Of a stretch of 64,000 nt of DNA, positions 51,462 to 60,820 are shown piece after piece (within the stretch, counting starts at the first letter, position 1; each line of letters starts with the position of its first letter). The stretch lies in contig JAJDWE010000055.1 in assembly GCA_022825725.1 (NCBI GenBank), forward strand, positions 92,919 to 156,918. The letters run 5' to 3'. The stretch comes from Gemmatimonadota bacterium (GTDB lineage Bacteria; Gemmatimonadota; Gemmatimonadetes; Palauibacterales; Palauibacteraceae). Below the pieces are notes generated by a model. It was not told the DNA's origin. It saw nothing but the letters and a program-made list of their open reading frames with translations, and made no database searches. A program made the position numbers and the translations under genes.

Positions 51462-52827
51462 CACTCGAACTCCGCGTCGATGCGGCGGGCCACGTCCGAG
51501 GCGCTCGACGCGAGGGATTCTCCGCGCACCAGCCGGCGGTCCATGATCTCCACCGCCAGCGCCTCGATCCGGGAGAAGTCGCGCACCCGCGCGCCCCACG
51601 TCATCCGGGCGCCCGGCACGAGCGCGATGAACGCGTCCTCGACTCCGGTGCCGTCCGCCGCGGCGATCTCCGCCGCCACATCAGTCCGCGAGGGAATGGC
51701 GAGTCCCGACCGCGCCCGGATGCGCTGGGCCTCGGGCGAGGCGAGGAAGCCGGCGAGGTCGATGGCGCGGCGCAGGTTCGGCGCGTTGGGCGGCACGGCC
51801 CACCCCGAAGCGTAGAGCACGCTGGTCGCCGCCGTCCGCGAGGGGTGGTGCGGAATGGGGACGATGGCCAGGTCCAGCGCGCCCGCCTCCACCAGATCGC
51901 GGAACACGGGGAGCGTCCAGTGTCCCGAGAGGAGGAACGCCTGTCCCCCGGATGCGAAGCGCGCCTCCCGCGCGGGGTCCCCCTGCTGGACAAACTGCGC
52001 GCCCGGCGTGAGGCCGTCCTCCGCCAGCGCCGTGAGGAAGCGGTACGCCTCCAGCGCTTCCGGCCCGTCCAGGTAGCCCGCCGCGCGGCCTCCGTCGGGC
52101 CCGAGGATGTCGCCGCCCGCCGACCACACGAAGGGAACCCACTGGTACAGGTTGCGTGGGAAGTCGAACCCGTACACGTCCGGCCGGCCGTCCCCGTCGT
52201 GTCCCCTACGACCGCCTCCGCGGCTCGCCGGAAGTCCGTCCAGGTCCAACCGGCCGGCGCGACCTCCGATGGCCCCGCAGGCGACCAGACGGCGGGCAGA
52301 AGGTACTCGGCGCCCGCGGCGGCGAGCACGCTCCGGTTCGCGTACAGGACCATCGGCGTGAAGTCCTTCGGCAGCGCGAACATGGATGGGCCCCGGCGAA
52401 ACGCGTCCGCCACCTGCCCGAACACGCTGTCCGGCCGAAAGCCGAGCGCCTCCTGGTAGGGGGCGAGGTCCAGCGCCAGCCCGCGTTCCACGAAGGTGGG
52501 GATGTCGGGCGAATCCATGAGGTAGACGTCGGGGGGACGCCCCGCCGCGATCGAGGTCAGCAGCCGCTCCTCGTATCCGTTGGGGGCTGATTCGAGCACG
52601 ATCCGCACGCCGGGGTGCAGGGCTTCGTAGCGGTCGGCGACCTGGCGCTCGATCTCCAGTTCGTGGCCTCCGGCCCAGAGGGCTACGCGCAGGGCGGTGT
52701 CGGACCCGCCGGGGGCGCACGCGACCGTCGTGGCGGCGACGGCGAAGACGACGGCCGAGACGAGGGCCGTGGCCCCGCCGGTGGCTGGGCGAAGGGGTCG
52801 GCGGGTACGCGGCCGCGAGTTCGTCAT
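51458..52827 (-). pseudogene. Sugar ABC transporter substrate-binding lipoprotein, interrupted by a frameshift
   Basis: Two frames together encode one extracellular solute-binding protein family 1. The first part (52827 to about 52206) has a lipoprotein signal (TTVAC) and ALWAGGHELEIERQVADRYE, then RPPDVYLMDSPDI and FALPKDFTPMVLYANR. The second part (about 52203 to 51458) continues with DGDGRPDVYGFDFPRN, LYQWVPFVWSAGG and ASGWAVPPN up to the normal end. The switch falls at CCCC (52203-52206 on the plus strand; GGGG in the gene). One extra G would restore VVGGHDGDGRPDVYGF. Both ends keep exact 4-nt overlaps with their neighbours, so either a sequencing error, a very recent mutation or -1 slippage is likely. 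Intact length would be about 456 residues. Confidence 0.85.
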
Positions 52828-53990
52828 GGCGAGGCCGGCAGGTCCATGGGTCGCGGCGCGGCCTCCTCGCGGCGGCCGTCCGGACCGAACAGGTGGCTCC
52901 GCTCCCACGCGACCGAGACGCTCACGCGGTCGCCGGGGTCGACCCGCAGGGCCGGGGACGCGCGCGCCACCCAGGCCGCGTCGCCGGGGCCGTCCAGGTG
53001 CACCCGCTGCTCGCTGCCCAGCGCCTCGACGCGGAGCACGCCGGCCCGGAAGTCACCCGCTTCGCCCGAACCGCGATCCCCGGCGCGCGCTTCGCCGTCG
53101 CCCTCGCTCGTCCTCGCGACGGCCAGATCCTCCGGCCGCACGCCGAGCGTGGCCCGGTCGACCCCCGACGGCGCCTGGAGCGCGAACGGGCCGCCCGCGA
53201 GGCGCCCCGCATCGTCGCGGGCCAAGGCGATGCGGTTGATGGGCGGCGACCCAACGAACCCGGCGACGAACAGGTTGGCCGGGCGGCGATAGACCTCCTC
53301 CGGCGTGCCCACCTGGTGGAGCCGGCCCTGATCCATGACCGCGACCCGCTGGCCCAGCGACAGGGCTTCCACCTGGTCGTGCGTCACGAAGATCATCGTC
53401 GTGCCGAGGCGCCGGTGCAGGGCGGCGATCTCGTCGCGGGTCCGCAGCCTCAGCTCCGCGTCGAGGTTCGAGAGCGGCTCGTCGAACAGAAACACGCCCG
53501 GATCGCGGACCATCGCCCGTCCCAGGGCCACCCGCTGGCGCTGTCCCCCGGACAGCTCGCCGGGCCTCCGCGACAGCAGTTCGGCGAGCCCGAGTGCGGC
53601 CGCGGCCTCCGCGACGCGCCGCTCGATCCCGGCTCGCGGAGTCCCGCGCACGCGCAGGCCGAAGCCCAGATTCCCGGCCACCGTCATGTGCGGGTAGAGG
53701 GCGTAGCTCTGGAACACCATCGCCACGTCGCGGGCCCCCGGTTCGACGTCGTCCACCCGCCGTCCCCCGATCCACACCTCACCCGCGGTGGGTTCGACGA
53801 GGCCGGCGATGAGTCGCAACAGCGTGCTCTTGCCGCACCCGGAAGGGCCGACCAGAACCATCAGCTCCCCGGGCCGGACCTCGAGATCGAGCGACCGCAC
53901 GGCGACGACCTCGCCGTACCGCTTCTCCACGCCGCGCAGTTCGACGCCCTGCGGGGCGCGACTCACGGAGCCCTGTGATGCACGGCTCAC
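52824..53990 (-). CDS. Sugar ABC transporter ATP-binding protein, MalK/UgpC family
   Basis: ATPase of the importer. The 388-residue protein has Walker A VGPSGCGKSTLLRLIAG, Q-loop MVFQSYALYPHMTV, signature LSGGQRQRVALGRAMVRD, Walker B FLFDEPLSNLDAELR, H-loop FVTHDQVEAL, and a C-terminal OB-fold regulatory part (VGSPPINRI, LGVRPEDLAV, GSEQRVHLDGPG). Start GTG 53990 lies in a GTGA overlap with the hydrolase; a second GTG at 53966 follows a 24-nt imperfect repeat (SRASQGSV, then SRAPQGV). It overlaps the binding-protein start by 4 nt. Confidence 0.94.
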   Translation of the reverse strand: MSRASQGSVSRAPQGVELRGVEKRYGEVVAVRSLDLEVRPGELMVLVGPSGCGKSTLLRLIAGLVEPTAGEVWIGGRRVDDVEPGARDVAMVFQSYALYPHMTVAGNLGFGLRVRGTPRAGIERRVAEAAAALGLAELLSRRPGELSGGQRQRVALGRAMVRDPGVFLFDEPLSNLDAELRLRTRDEIAALHRRLGTTMIFVTHDQVEALSLGQRVAVMDQGRLHQVGTPEEVYRRPANLFVAGFVGSPPINRIALARDDAGRLAGGPFALQAPSGVDRATLGVRPEDLAVARTSEGDGEARAGDRGSGEAGDFRAGVLRVEALGSEQRVHLDGPGDAAWVARASPALRVDPGDRVSVSVAWERSHLFGPDGRREEAAPRPMDLPASP

Positions 53991-56269
53991 GGAGCCCACG
54001 GAACGCGCAGCGCCTCGCCGCGCGGCCCCTCCAGCCGCTCTCCGTCCACCGTGGCCGTCACCCGCCCCGGTGCCACGTCCACGCACACGGTGCGCCCCCT
54101 CGCGACGACGGGTCCCAGCGACACGCGAGCCGGACCGTTCGGCAGCGGCCGCACCTCGATGCCCGAGGCGTCCAGGTGGAGCCCCGCGAATCCGCGCGCC
54201 AGCAGATCGAGGATCCACGAGTGCTGGTAGTCGTCGATGCCCCGGAAGTGACAGGCCCGCCCCGTGTGCGGGTTGTAGTGCTCGAAACAGTTGGGGCGCG
54301 AGGGATCGCCGTCGGTGAACATCATGCGCGCGAAGCGGTTGAGCATGTCCGCCGCCAGCGCGCCGGCGCGCTGGCTCCCGCCGCGCCAGCACCGCAGCAG
54401 CCCTTCGATCACGTGGCTCGTCGTCATCGGCCAGACGCGTCCGTTCCACGGACAGTTGCGGCGCTTCCCCCGCCAGATGCCCTCCGCCGAAAATCGCGGA
54501 TCGTCCACGCTCGACGAGGGCAGCGGGAAGCGCGTGCCGAACGTCCGGGGATCCTCGAGGTGGTCGAGCAGGGCCTCGAGGCGGGCTCCGCCCACCCGGC
54601 CGGTGAGCAGCGGGTAAAATCCAACCGCGGCCTTCACGCCGGTGCGCTCGCCGGTGCGTCCATCCACATCCGTGAACAGACCGGCCTCCGCCGACCACAT
54701 GCGTCCGTCGATCGCCTTCCAGCAGCGGTCCGCGAGCCCGCGCCACCCGGCCTCGTCCCCCGGCCGCTCCACGCGGCGCGCCACCGAAGCGAGGGCGCGG
54801 AACAACTGGTGCGCGTACACGGTGACGTCGATCCCCTTGAGGCGGAGACGGGGACGCCACCCCGCCACGTCGGCCTCCCCGTCCACCGCCATGTAGCGCG
54901 ACATGTATTCCTGTCCCGTCTCGAAGTGGTTCGTGACGGTGAACATGCCCGACGCCTCGGGGTCGCGCTCCGCCGTCAGCCAGCGGGCGTAGCGCGACAG
55001 TCCCTCGTAGCAGCGGGCCAGCGCCGCCGCATCGGGGTGCATGTCATCGACCGCGAGCAGCGCGTCGCCCCAGTTCGCGTGGTAGAAGTCGGTCCCCTCG
55101 AGGCGCTCGGGATAGAGGCGCCCGTGGAAGGAGCCGTCGGGCTTCCGGTTGTCGACGAAGTTCAGGAGCGAGCCCCACGCCTCGCGCCCGCCCTTCCGCC
55201 AGCGCATCTCCATCATGTGGCACTGCGCGCTGTAGGCGATCGGCGCGTGGAAGTACTCCGGCCCCTCGGCGATGGCGGGATGCCGCACCGGCCCCCACCG
55301 ACCCTCGATGCGGTTCAGGCCGAGGCCGTAGATGCGATAGTCGAAATAGCGGTCGAGATACGGGTCGCCGCTCTCGAAGTGCGGAAAACCGCCGAAGAAG
55401 GACTCCCAGGCGGACGCCGTCCCGGACGACGGGGCCAGCCCCCGGGCTTCGGCGCCCCGGAGGCGGAGGGTCAGACGGAAGGTCTGAGGCCCGCCGTTGT
55501 CGATTCCTGCGAGCGGAAGCGCGACGGCGATCCAGATCCACCCGGAGCGTCGGACCCCCGGATCGGCGTTCGGATCGGCGTTCGGGTCGGGAGGCGGGCC
55601 GGACGCGGCGCCGGCACCCGCGGCCGCCGTGTTCCCCAGGGCACCGCCGCCGTCCGCGAAGGGCGAATGACGCCATTCCGGCGTGGCGCGGCCCTCGGAT
55701 GGGATGATGCGCCGCCATGCGGGCGAGACGGAGCCCGCGAGTTCCATGCGCAGGACCAGTTCCTGCCCGCGCCGGTCCGAGACGGTCCGTGTCCAGCCCA
55801 CCCCGGCCGCCGTGGGCTCCACCCCGTCCGTCGCGTCCGCCGGCTGCGCGGTGAAGCCGACGACACACCCCTCGAGTTCGGCCGGGACGTGCCACGCGGA
55901 TTCCAGAATACCGCCCGGCAGCACCTGGCGGCGCTCCTCGAAGATGAGGCCGCGCTCGTCCGACCACGTGGCGACCAGCCGCCCGGGCCGCCACCGGCGT
56001 GGCGTCGCCTCGCGACCGTCCGGGTCGCCGGCAGCTCCTCGGAGCCGGGCCTCCGCCCCGTCATCCACGAGCGCCACGGAGAACCCCGGGCCGACTTCGT
56101 GCTGCAGCAGATGGACCGGATCCCAGAACCCCGGCCGGTGCAGCCACCGCGGGAACGGCGGCGCCCACACCACGCCGTCCAGCCCGCCCAGAAACCACTT
56201 GTCCTCGCGCTCCAGCGCCGCGATGCGAGCCCGGGGGGAAGCGGCGGGGCGGGACGGAGGGGCGTTCAT
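53987..56269 (-). CDS. Glycoside hydrolase, MGH1/GH63-like (alpha/alpha)6 barrel
   Basis: A 760-residue cytosolic hydrolase heading the importer operon. Residues about 1-290 are a beta-rich N-terminal domain with LEREDKWFLGGLDGVVWAPP, and 320-700 form the helical barrel: YFDYRIYGLGLNRIEGRWG, FVDNRKPDGSFHGR, FETGQEYMSRYMAVDG, RNCPWNGRVWPMTTSHVIEG and DYQHSWILDLLARGF. The Asp/Glu in these stretches fit a retaining or inverting acid pair, but I cannot name the bond cut. A repeat of Asn-Ala-Asp-Pro codons lies at about residue 232. ATG 56269 is used (in-frame ATG 56290 possible). Its coupling to the ATPase implies the imported glycan is its substrate. Confidence 0.8.
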   Translation of the reverse strand: MNAPPSRPAASPRARIAALEREDKWFLGGLDGVVWAPPFPRWLHRPGFWDPVHLLQHEVGPGFSVALVDDGAEARLRGAAGDPDGREATPRRWRPGRLVATWSDERGLIFEERRQVLPGGILESAWHVPAELEGCVVGFTAQPADATDGVEPTAAGVGWTRTVSDRRGQELVLRMELAGSVSPAWRRIIPSEGRATPEWRHSPFADGGGALGNTAAAGAGAASGPPPDPNADPNADPGVRRSGWIWIAVALPLAGIDNGGPQTFRLTLRLRGAEARGLAPSSGTASAWESFFGGFPHFESGDPYLDRYFDYRIYGLGLNRIEGRWGPVRHPAIAEGPEYFHAPIAYSAQCHMMEMRWRKGGREAWGSLLNFVDNRKPDGSFHGRLYPERLEGTDFYHANWGDALLAVDDMHPDAAALARCYEGLSRYARWLTAERDPEASGMFTVTNHFETGQEYMSRYMAVDGEADVAGWRPRLRLKGIDVTVYAHQLFRALASVARRVERPGDEAGWRGLADRCWKAIDGRMWSAEAGLFTDVDGRTGERTGVKAAVGFYPLLTGRVGGARLEALLDHLEDPRTFGTRFPLPSSSVDDPRFSAEGIWRGKRRNCPWNGRVWPMTTSHVIEGLLRCWRGGSQRAGALAADMLNRFARMMFTDGDPSRPNCFEHYNPHTGRACHFRGIDDYQHSWILDLLARGFAGLHLDASGIEVRPLPNGPARVSLGPVVARGRTVCVDVAPGRVTATVDGERLEGPRGEALRVPWAP

Positions 56270-56322
56270 CGGAACAGCATCGAACCGCATGCCGCGCCGG
56301 TCAACGGCCCGACGTATCCGGC

Positions 56323-56338
56323 GGCGCCGCGCGGCGCC
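56323..56338. promoter_or_regulatory. 16-bp perfect palindrome upstream of the importer operon
   Basis: GGCGCCGCGCGGCGCC is identical to its reverse complement. It lies 54 nt upstream of the hydrolase start and 94 nt from the divergent lipoprotein gene, inside the only intergenic space serving the importer operon. A dimeric repressor (for example LacI type) could bind it; pure-GC composition makes chance occurrence possible. Confidence 0.4.
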
Positions 56339-56431
56339 TCGCAGCAGAGCCGTCTGACACTTCCCGCCGGCCGGGCGCGTAGACGCGCACAGGCCCCTGA
56401 AAACCATGCGTTCAGCGTCTGGAGGAAAGAG

Positions 56432-57154
56432 ATGTCCTGGAATCGTCGCTCTCTCGGCCGCCCCTCGCGGCGGATCGCCCTCGCAGCAGCCCTCTTCTGC
56501 AGCCTCACGTCGGCGGGCTGCATCTTCGTGGGCGACAGCGAGTCGCGGGACGAAGCGGAGGAAGTGCGGGAAGACCTGCGCGATGCCGCCGACGACATCG
56601 CGGCGAGCGTCACCGACGCGATGGAGGAGCTCGGCGAGCACCTGTCCGACTTCGCCGAGGAGGTGGGCGGTGAGACGCTGGTCGATCAGCCGATCCACTT
56701 CCGCGAGTTCTACGACTTCCTGCCCGAGCGGGCGGCGGGCCTGAGGCGGACCTCGCGCGAGGGGGCGACGGGCGGCGCCCTGGGGTTCCACATATCCGTG
56801 GCCGAGGCCGAGTACGAGGGGAGCGGCGGGGCCGAGATCGAAGTCTCCATCGCCGACATCGGCGCGATGCCGGTGATCGGCTCGGAGGGCTTCGTGGAGT
56901 GGCTCGATCTCTCGGTCGACGAGGAGAGCGACCGGGGGTGGGCACGCACGATCGAATACGAGGGCTATCCGGCCATGGAGGAGTTCCGCCGCACGCGCGG
57001 CGACCGCGGCCGCGCGGAGTTCACCTGGTTCATCGAGAGCCGCTTCGTCGTCGTGCTCGACGCACGGGACGTGACGATCGACGAACTCCACGAGCTTCGA
57101 GACGCGATCGACACCGACGCGCTGGCCGACCTGCGCGACCGCGAAGGAGGATAG
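56432..57154 (+). CDS. Predicted lipoprotein with coiled-coil segment
   Basis: A 240-residue secreted protein with lipobox TSAGC (Cys30 region). Residues about 35-75 are strongly acidic and helical (DEAEEVREDLRDAADDIAAS, then DAMEELGEHLSDFAEEV), probably a coiled coil. The remainder (about 85-240) is a compact alpha/beta region without a recognised domain. ATG 56432 has GGAGG 6 nt upstream. It is transcribed away from the importer operon and converges with the LRR gene; 33 nt separate the stops. Function unknown. Confidence 0.7.
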   Translation: MSWNRRSLGRPSRRIALAAALFCSLTSAGCIFVGDSESRDEAEEVREDLRDAADDIAASVTDAMEELGEHLSDFAEEVGGETLVDQPIHFREFYDFLPERAAGLRRTSREGATGGALGFHISVAEAEYEGSGGAEIEVSIADIGAMPVIGSEGFVEWLDLSVDEESDRGWARTIEYEGYPAMEEFRRTRGDRGRAEFTWFIESRFVVVLDARDVTIDELHELRDAIDTDALADLRDREGG

Positions 57155-57187
57155 CGGCGCGTCAGCCGTCCCGGCGCGACGCTACAA

Positions 57188-59848
57188 CTAACGGCCCCAG
57201 TCCGCGGGGTCGGGGATCCCGCGGCTGACGAGCACCTCCAGGGCGGGATCCACGGCCAGCGCCTCCTCTACGGCCCCGGCCAGTCCGGCGGGCGACGGAT
57301 CCCGCAGCATCGCGCGCACCTGCCGGGTCGCGGGATCGCGCACGATGGCGGCAGCCGCGACGAGGCCGCTCTCGCCGCTCTCGCCGTCGAGCGTGAAGGA
57401 CCCCCCGGGCCCGGAGAGCGTGAGACTCGCCAACTCGCCCGCCCACCCGGGCCGGACGGGCACGGCGAAGGCGAAACCCGAGCCGCCGTTCCCATCGGCG
57501 ATCCGCCACATGTCGAAGCTCACCGCGAACAGTTCCTCACCCGACGCGTTCCGGCCGCGGATGCGATAGTCGCCGCCGCCCACGGGCGGAGATGGCGGAG
57601 CGTCGAGGACGAACGCGGGCTCCAGGTAGGGAACGCCTCCTTCGCTGACGCCTCCCCAGAGAAGCAGCGAGCGGGCATCGCCATCGGCTGCGGGGCTCGG
57701 GGCGGATTCGAGCGGCTCGCTGCGGCTGCGGAAGCGCATCGCGTTGTAGAAGTGATAGTCCCCGATCCAGTGCGGATCGCAGTATCCCATGATGTCGGCC
57801 CTGTCCGGCGGCACGAGTTGCCCGCCGTCGCGAAAGTCGTATCCCCACGCGCCGATGAATCCGCTCGCCTCGGGATACCACGGATCGGGGCCGACCGCGC
57901 TGCAAGGGGCGTGGCTGAGGCTCATGTTGTGACCCAACTCGTGCCCGATGATGTCGGCCCGCGGGTCGGAGAAGCTGACGAACCCGCCGACGTGCGCGAT
58001 GCCTCCGCCGTCGCTGTTCGTCATCGTGCCCATGTAGTGCCGGGTGCCGCCCTCTGCGGCACGTATCGCCGCCGTCAGGCCCAGAAGCGCGCTCTGGCTG
58101 TTGGTGGATACCATCACGCGCTCGTGCGGCGTGACCGTCATGTCCCCGATCGGGAGCAGCGTATGCGTGTCCCAGAAGAGTTCGTGCTCCGGGGTCAGGA
58201 TGTTCACGAGGTTCACGATCGAGGGATCCGGTTCCGAGGTCAGCACGAACGGAATCACCGTGAGATCGAACGTGGGCATCGCCCGGACGTTGACCGCGCG
58301 CCGGCCGCTATCGGGGATCCGCCGCGTGAGTCCCAGGGTCGGGTCCAGCGTGCCGCCGGGATCCGTCTCGACGACGATCTCGAGCCCCGGCTGCACGACC
58401 CGCCCGGGAATCACGACGTTCGCGGAACCGGCGAGATCACCCTCCTCGATCGCCGTCGGCACGGGATTCGACTGCGCGGGAACGTCGGCGACGTGGATTT
58501 CGGCGCCCTCCAGGTAGAACCGGGCCCGGACCGCCGGAAAATCGACGGACGCGCCCTCGGGGGCCGTGAGAAACACGCGCAGGAGCGCGGAATCGCCCGC
58601 GACGAGCGGTACGGGAAACTCCGATGACTGCACGGCCTGGGTGATTACGATCGACCCGTCCTGCCCGCATGTGGCGACCCGGTACCTGTAGAGGCGCTCC
58701 AGCCAGCCCCGGAAGGCGGGCTCGGCGGGCGCGCAGAGCCCCGAGCCTCCCAGGTGCAGTTGGACCAAGTCCCGGATCGAAGTCAGCTCGACGGGCAGCG
58801 GGCCGGACATCCCGGCGTTGCCGGACAGGTTCAGCGCGCGCAGCGTCACAAGGCGCCCGAACGTCGCGGGCACCGGTCCCTCGAGGTCGTTGCGCATGAA
58901 CAGCAGATCCTCGAGCGCGGTGAGATCCCCCAGTTCGGGCGGCATCGGTCCCGTGAGATCGTTGTCGCTCAGATCCAGCAGACGCAGGTCGCGGAGGTTG
59001 CCCAGTGCGGCCGGGATCGATCCCTCGAACCCGTTGCGGCTCAGATCCAGTTGATCCATGTAGCTGAAGTCGCCGAGCCACGGCGGGATCTCGCCGTCGA
59101 AACGGTTGTCGCTGAGGTTCAGCAGGAGGAGGATCGGCAGTCGCCCCAGCTCCGCCGGGATGGTCCCATCGAGTTCGTTTCGTGACAGCGTGAGGGTATG
59201 GAGACGGTCGAGGTCTCCGAGTTCCGGAGGGAGATGTCCGCGGAGCCCGTTGAACTCGAGGTCGAGATCCGTCACCCGCCCGTCGTCGTCCACGCTCACG
59301 CCGTACCACGTGTCGAGCGGCCGACCCGTCAGCCAGTTGTCGTCGTGGGTCCAGCCCTCGCCTCCCGTCGCCTCGTACAGCGCCTGGAGCACGACGTGGT
59401 CCGCCGTCACGGGCTCGGGCACGAGGACCCTGAAGTCCAGCCGGGCCTGCAGCGCCCCGGGATCGCGGGCCCGGATCGTGACCTGCGCCTCTCCCGGCGC
59501 GACCCCGACGACGGTGACGGCAGCGTCGGAAAGCGAGACGGAGGCGACGCCGGCGTCGGAGGTCTCGGCCGAGAACCTGAGGGCGTCCCCGTCCGGATCC
59601 GTGAAATAGGCCCCCGCGTCCACCGTGAGCGTGTCGCCGGCCGCCAGTTCCTGCGGCGGGATCGTGCTCGTCGGCGTCGGCCGGCGGTTGGGAGTAGCGG
59701 TGGTTGGCGGCGCCGTGGCTTCGTCGCCGCACGCCGCAGCCGAGAGGATGGCGAACGCCAGCAGGCCCGCCGATACGACGGGCGAGGCTCTTCGCGGCCG
59801 GCTCAGGGGGCTCAGCGGTCGGCTCGCGAGGCGCCGCGGCCGCCTCAT
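57188..59848 (-). CDS. Lipoprotein with Ig/cadherin-like domain, leucine-rich repeats and a metzincin-type protease motif
   Basis: An 886-residue secreted protein. Lipobox SAAAC (Cys40). Then a cadherin/Ig-like domain (about 60-145: LTVDAGAYFTDPDGDALRFS), plant-type LRRs (about 150-370; repeated LxxLDLSxNxLxGxIPxxLGxL), a beta region, and a zinc-protease motif HELGHNMSLSH (His636, Glu637, His640, His646), matching HExxHxxxxxH of metzincins. YDFRDG and DIMGYC follow (a possible Met-turn at about 680). A secreted peptidase with LRR-mediated target binding is a reasonable reading. ATG 59848 overlaps the coiled-coil gene by 4 nt. Confidence 0.8.
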   Translation of the reverse strand: MRRPRRLASRPLSPLSRPRRASPVVSAGLLAFAILSAAACGDEATAPPTTATPNRRPTPTSTIPPQELAAGDTLTVDAGAYFTDPDGDALRFSAETSDAGVASVSLSDAAVTVVGVAPGEAQVTIRARDPGALQARLDFRVLVPEPVTADHVVLQALYEATGGEGWTHDDNWLTGRPLDTWYGVSVDDDGRVTDLDLEFNGLRGHLPPELGDLDRLHTLTLSRNELDGTIPAELGRLPILLLLNLSDNRFDGEIPPWLGDFSYMDQLDLSRNGFEGSIPAALGNLRDLRLLDLSDNDLTGPMPPELGDLTALEDLLFMRNDLEGPVPATFGRLVTLRALNLSGNAGMSGPLPVELTSIRDLVQLHLGGSGLCAPAEPAFRGWLERLYRYRVATCGQDGSIVITQAVQSSEFPVPLVAGDSALLRVFLTAPEGASVDFPAVRARFYLEGAEIHVADVPAQSNPVPTAIEEGDLAGSANVVIPGRVVQPGLEIVVETDPGGTLDPTLGLTRRIPDSGRRAVNVRAMPTFDLTVIPFVLTSEPDPSIVNLVNILTPEHELFWDTHTLLPIGDMTVTPHERVMVSTNSQSALLGLTAAIRAAEGGTRHYMGTMTNSDGGGIAHVGGFVSFSDPRADIIGHELGHNMSLSHAPCSAVGPDPWYPEASGFIGAWGYDFRDGGQLVPPDRADIMGYCDPHWIGDYHFYNAMRFRSRSEPLESAPSPAADGDARSLLLWGGVSEGGVPYLEPAFVLDAPPSPPVGGGDYRIRGRNASGEELFAVSFDMWRIADGNGGSGFAFAVPVRPGWAGELASLTLSGPGGSFTLDGESGESGLVAAAAIVRDPATRQVRAMLRDPSPAGLAGAVEEALAVDPALEVLVSRGIPDPADWGR

Positions 59849-60801
59849 TGGGCGGCGTGCGACAGCTGGCGCTCCAGATCCTCGAGCGCCGACCGCTCCC
59901 GGTCGGAACTCTCGATGATGTGGTCCGCCAGGTACTCGATGTTGTCCACGGGCGCCTCCCCCGCGAGCGACTTGATCCCCACCGTGGCGACCCCTCCGAG
60001 CGCCTCGGCGATGTTCCGGGCCTCGGCGACGAACTGCAGCGCGAGCGCCTGAATCGTGCCCTCGGCCTCGGCGATCACGACGTCGGCCTTGCCCGACAGC
60101 TCCTCGAGGCGCCGCGATTCCTCGATGTCACGGTTGCAGCGGTCCATGACCGCCAGCCGGGCGTCGCAGTCATTGTAGAACTTGCGGAGCGCCGCCGCCC
60201 GCGCGTCGAGCTTCCCGAGGGCCTCCCCGAGCTTCGCTTCGAGTCGGTCCGCGACCCGGCCCTGTGTCCGCGCGAGTTCGCTCTCCGGTTCGTCGCGAAG
60301 GCGTTCGCGCCAGTACGCGGCGGAACGCTGCGCCTCATCCGCCGCCCGGGTGAGTTCCGACCGCGCTCGTCCCCACTCCGAGCCCCTTCCCAGCGTCCGC
60401 TCGCGGTGCGCCTGGATTCGCTCCCGGAACTCCGTCACCGCGTACTCGTGTACACGGAGCACTGCCCAGGGCTCGCGCCGCCGGTAGGCGACGATTCCGT
60501 CCTCCGCCTCCTTCCGGATTGCGGACCGCCTCTGCCGGGCGGGATGGGCCTTGCCGAGCCCGTTCAGCGCCCAGAGCACGGCCGCGACGCCCAGAACGCC
60601 GAACATCCCCGGCCCGCCGCTTACGACGCCCGCATAGCACGACCCGACGATGACGAGCGGGACGACCCAGTGCGTGACCGACCGGGGGTCCCTGGTCCGC
60701 GAACGCGCCACCTCCGCATCGAGTTCGCGTTCGGCCGCCCCCGCCTCCCGCTCGAAGCAGCGGCGGGCGAGGGCGTCTATTGAAACGTCGGCCGCGCTCA
60801 A
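59845..60801 (-). CDS. Membrane-anchored coiled-coil protein of unknown family
   Basis: A 318-residue protein not assigned to a family. An Ala/Glu-rich N-terminus is followed by two close membrane helices (about 43-60 and 63-82: WVVPLVIVGSCYAGVVSG, then GVLGVAAVLWALNGLG) and a long helical, charged region (about 90-318) with heptad character. Both ends would face the cytoplasm. The start appears to be TTG 60801, giving MSAADVSIDAL; no strong ribosome site is seen. It sits 19 nt after the BNR gene and overlaps the LRR-protease by 4 nt, so the three likely work together. Confidence 0.55.
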   Translation of the reverse strand: MSAADVSIDALARRCFEREAGAAERELDAEVARSRTRDPRSVTHWVVPLVIVGSCYAGVVSGGPGMFGVLGVAAVLWALNGLGKAHPARQRRSAIRKEAEDGIVAYRRREPWAVLRVHEYAVTEFRERIQAHRERTLGRGSEWGRARSELTRAADEAQRSAAYWRERLRDEPESELARTQGRVADRLEAKLGEALGKLDARAAALRKFYNDCDARLAVMDRCNRDIEESRRLEELSGKADVVIAEAEGTIQALALQFVAEARNIAEALGGVATVGIKSLAGEAPVDNIEYLADHIIESSDRERSALEDLERQLSHAAQ

Positions 60802-60820
60802 GAGGCGCCGCTCTCGCCGA

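Noticed and set aside
53975-56431. Long plus-strand open frame opposite the glycoside hydrolase, joined in frame to the lipoprotein gene
   Set aside because: Only the part from ATG 56432 has a ribosome site, a signal peptide and sensible composition; the upstream part is antisense shadow.
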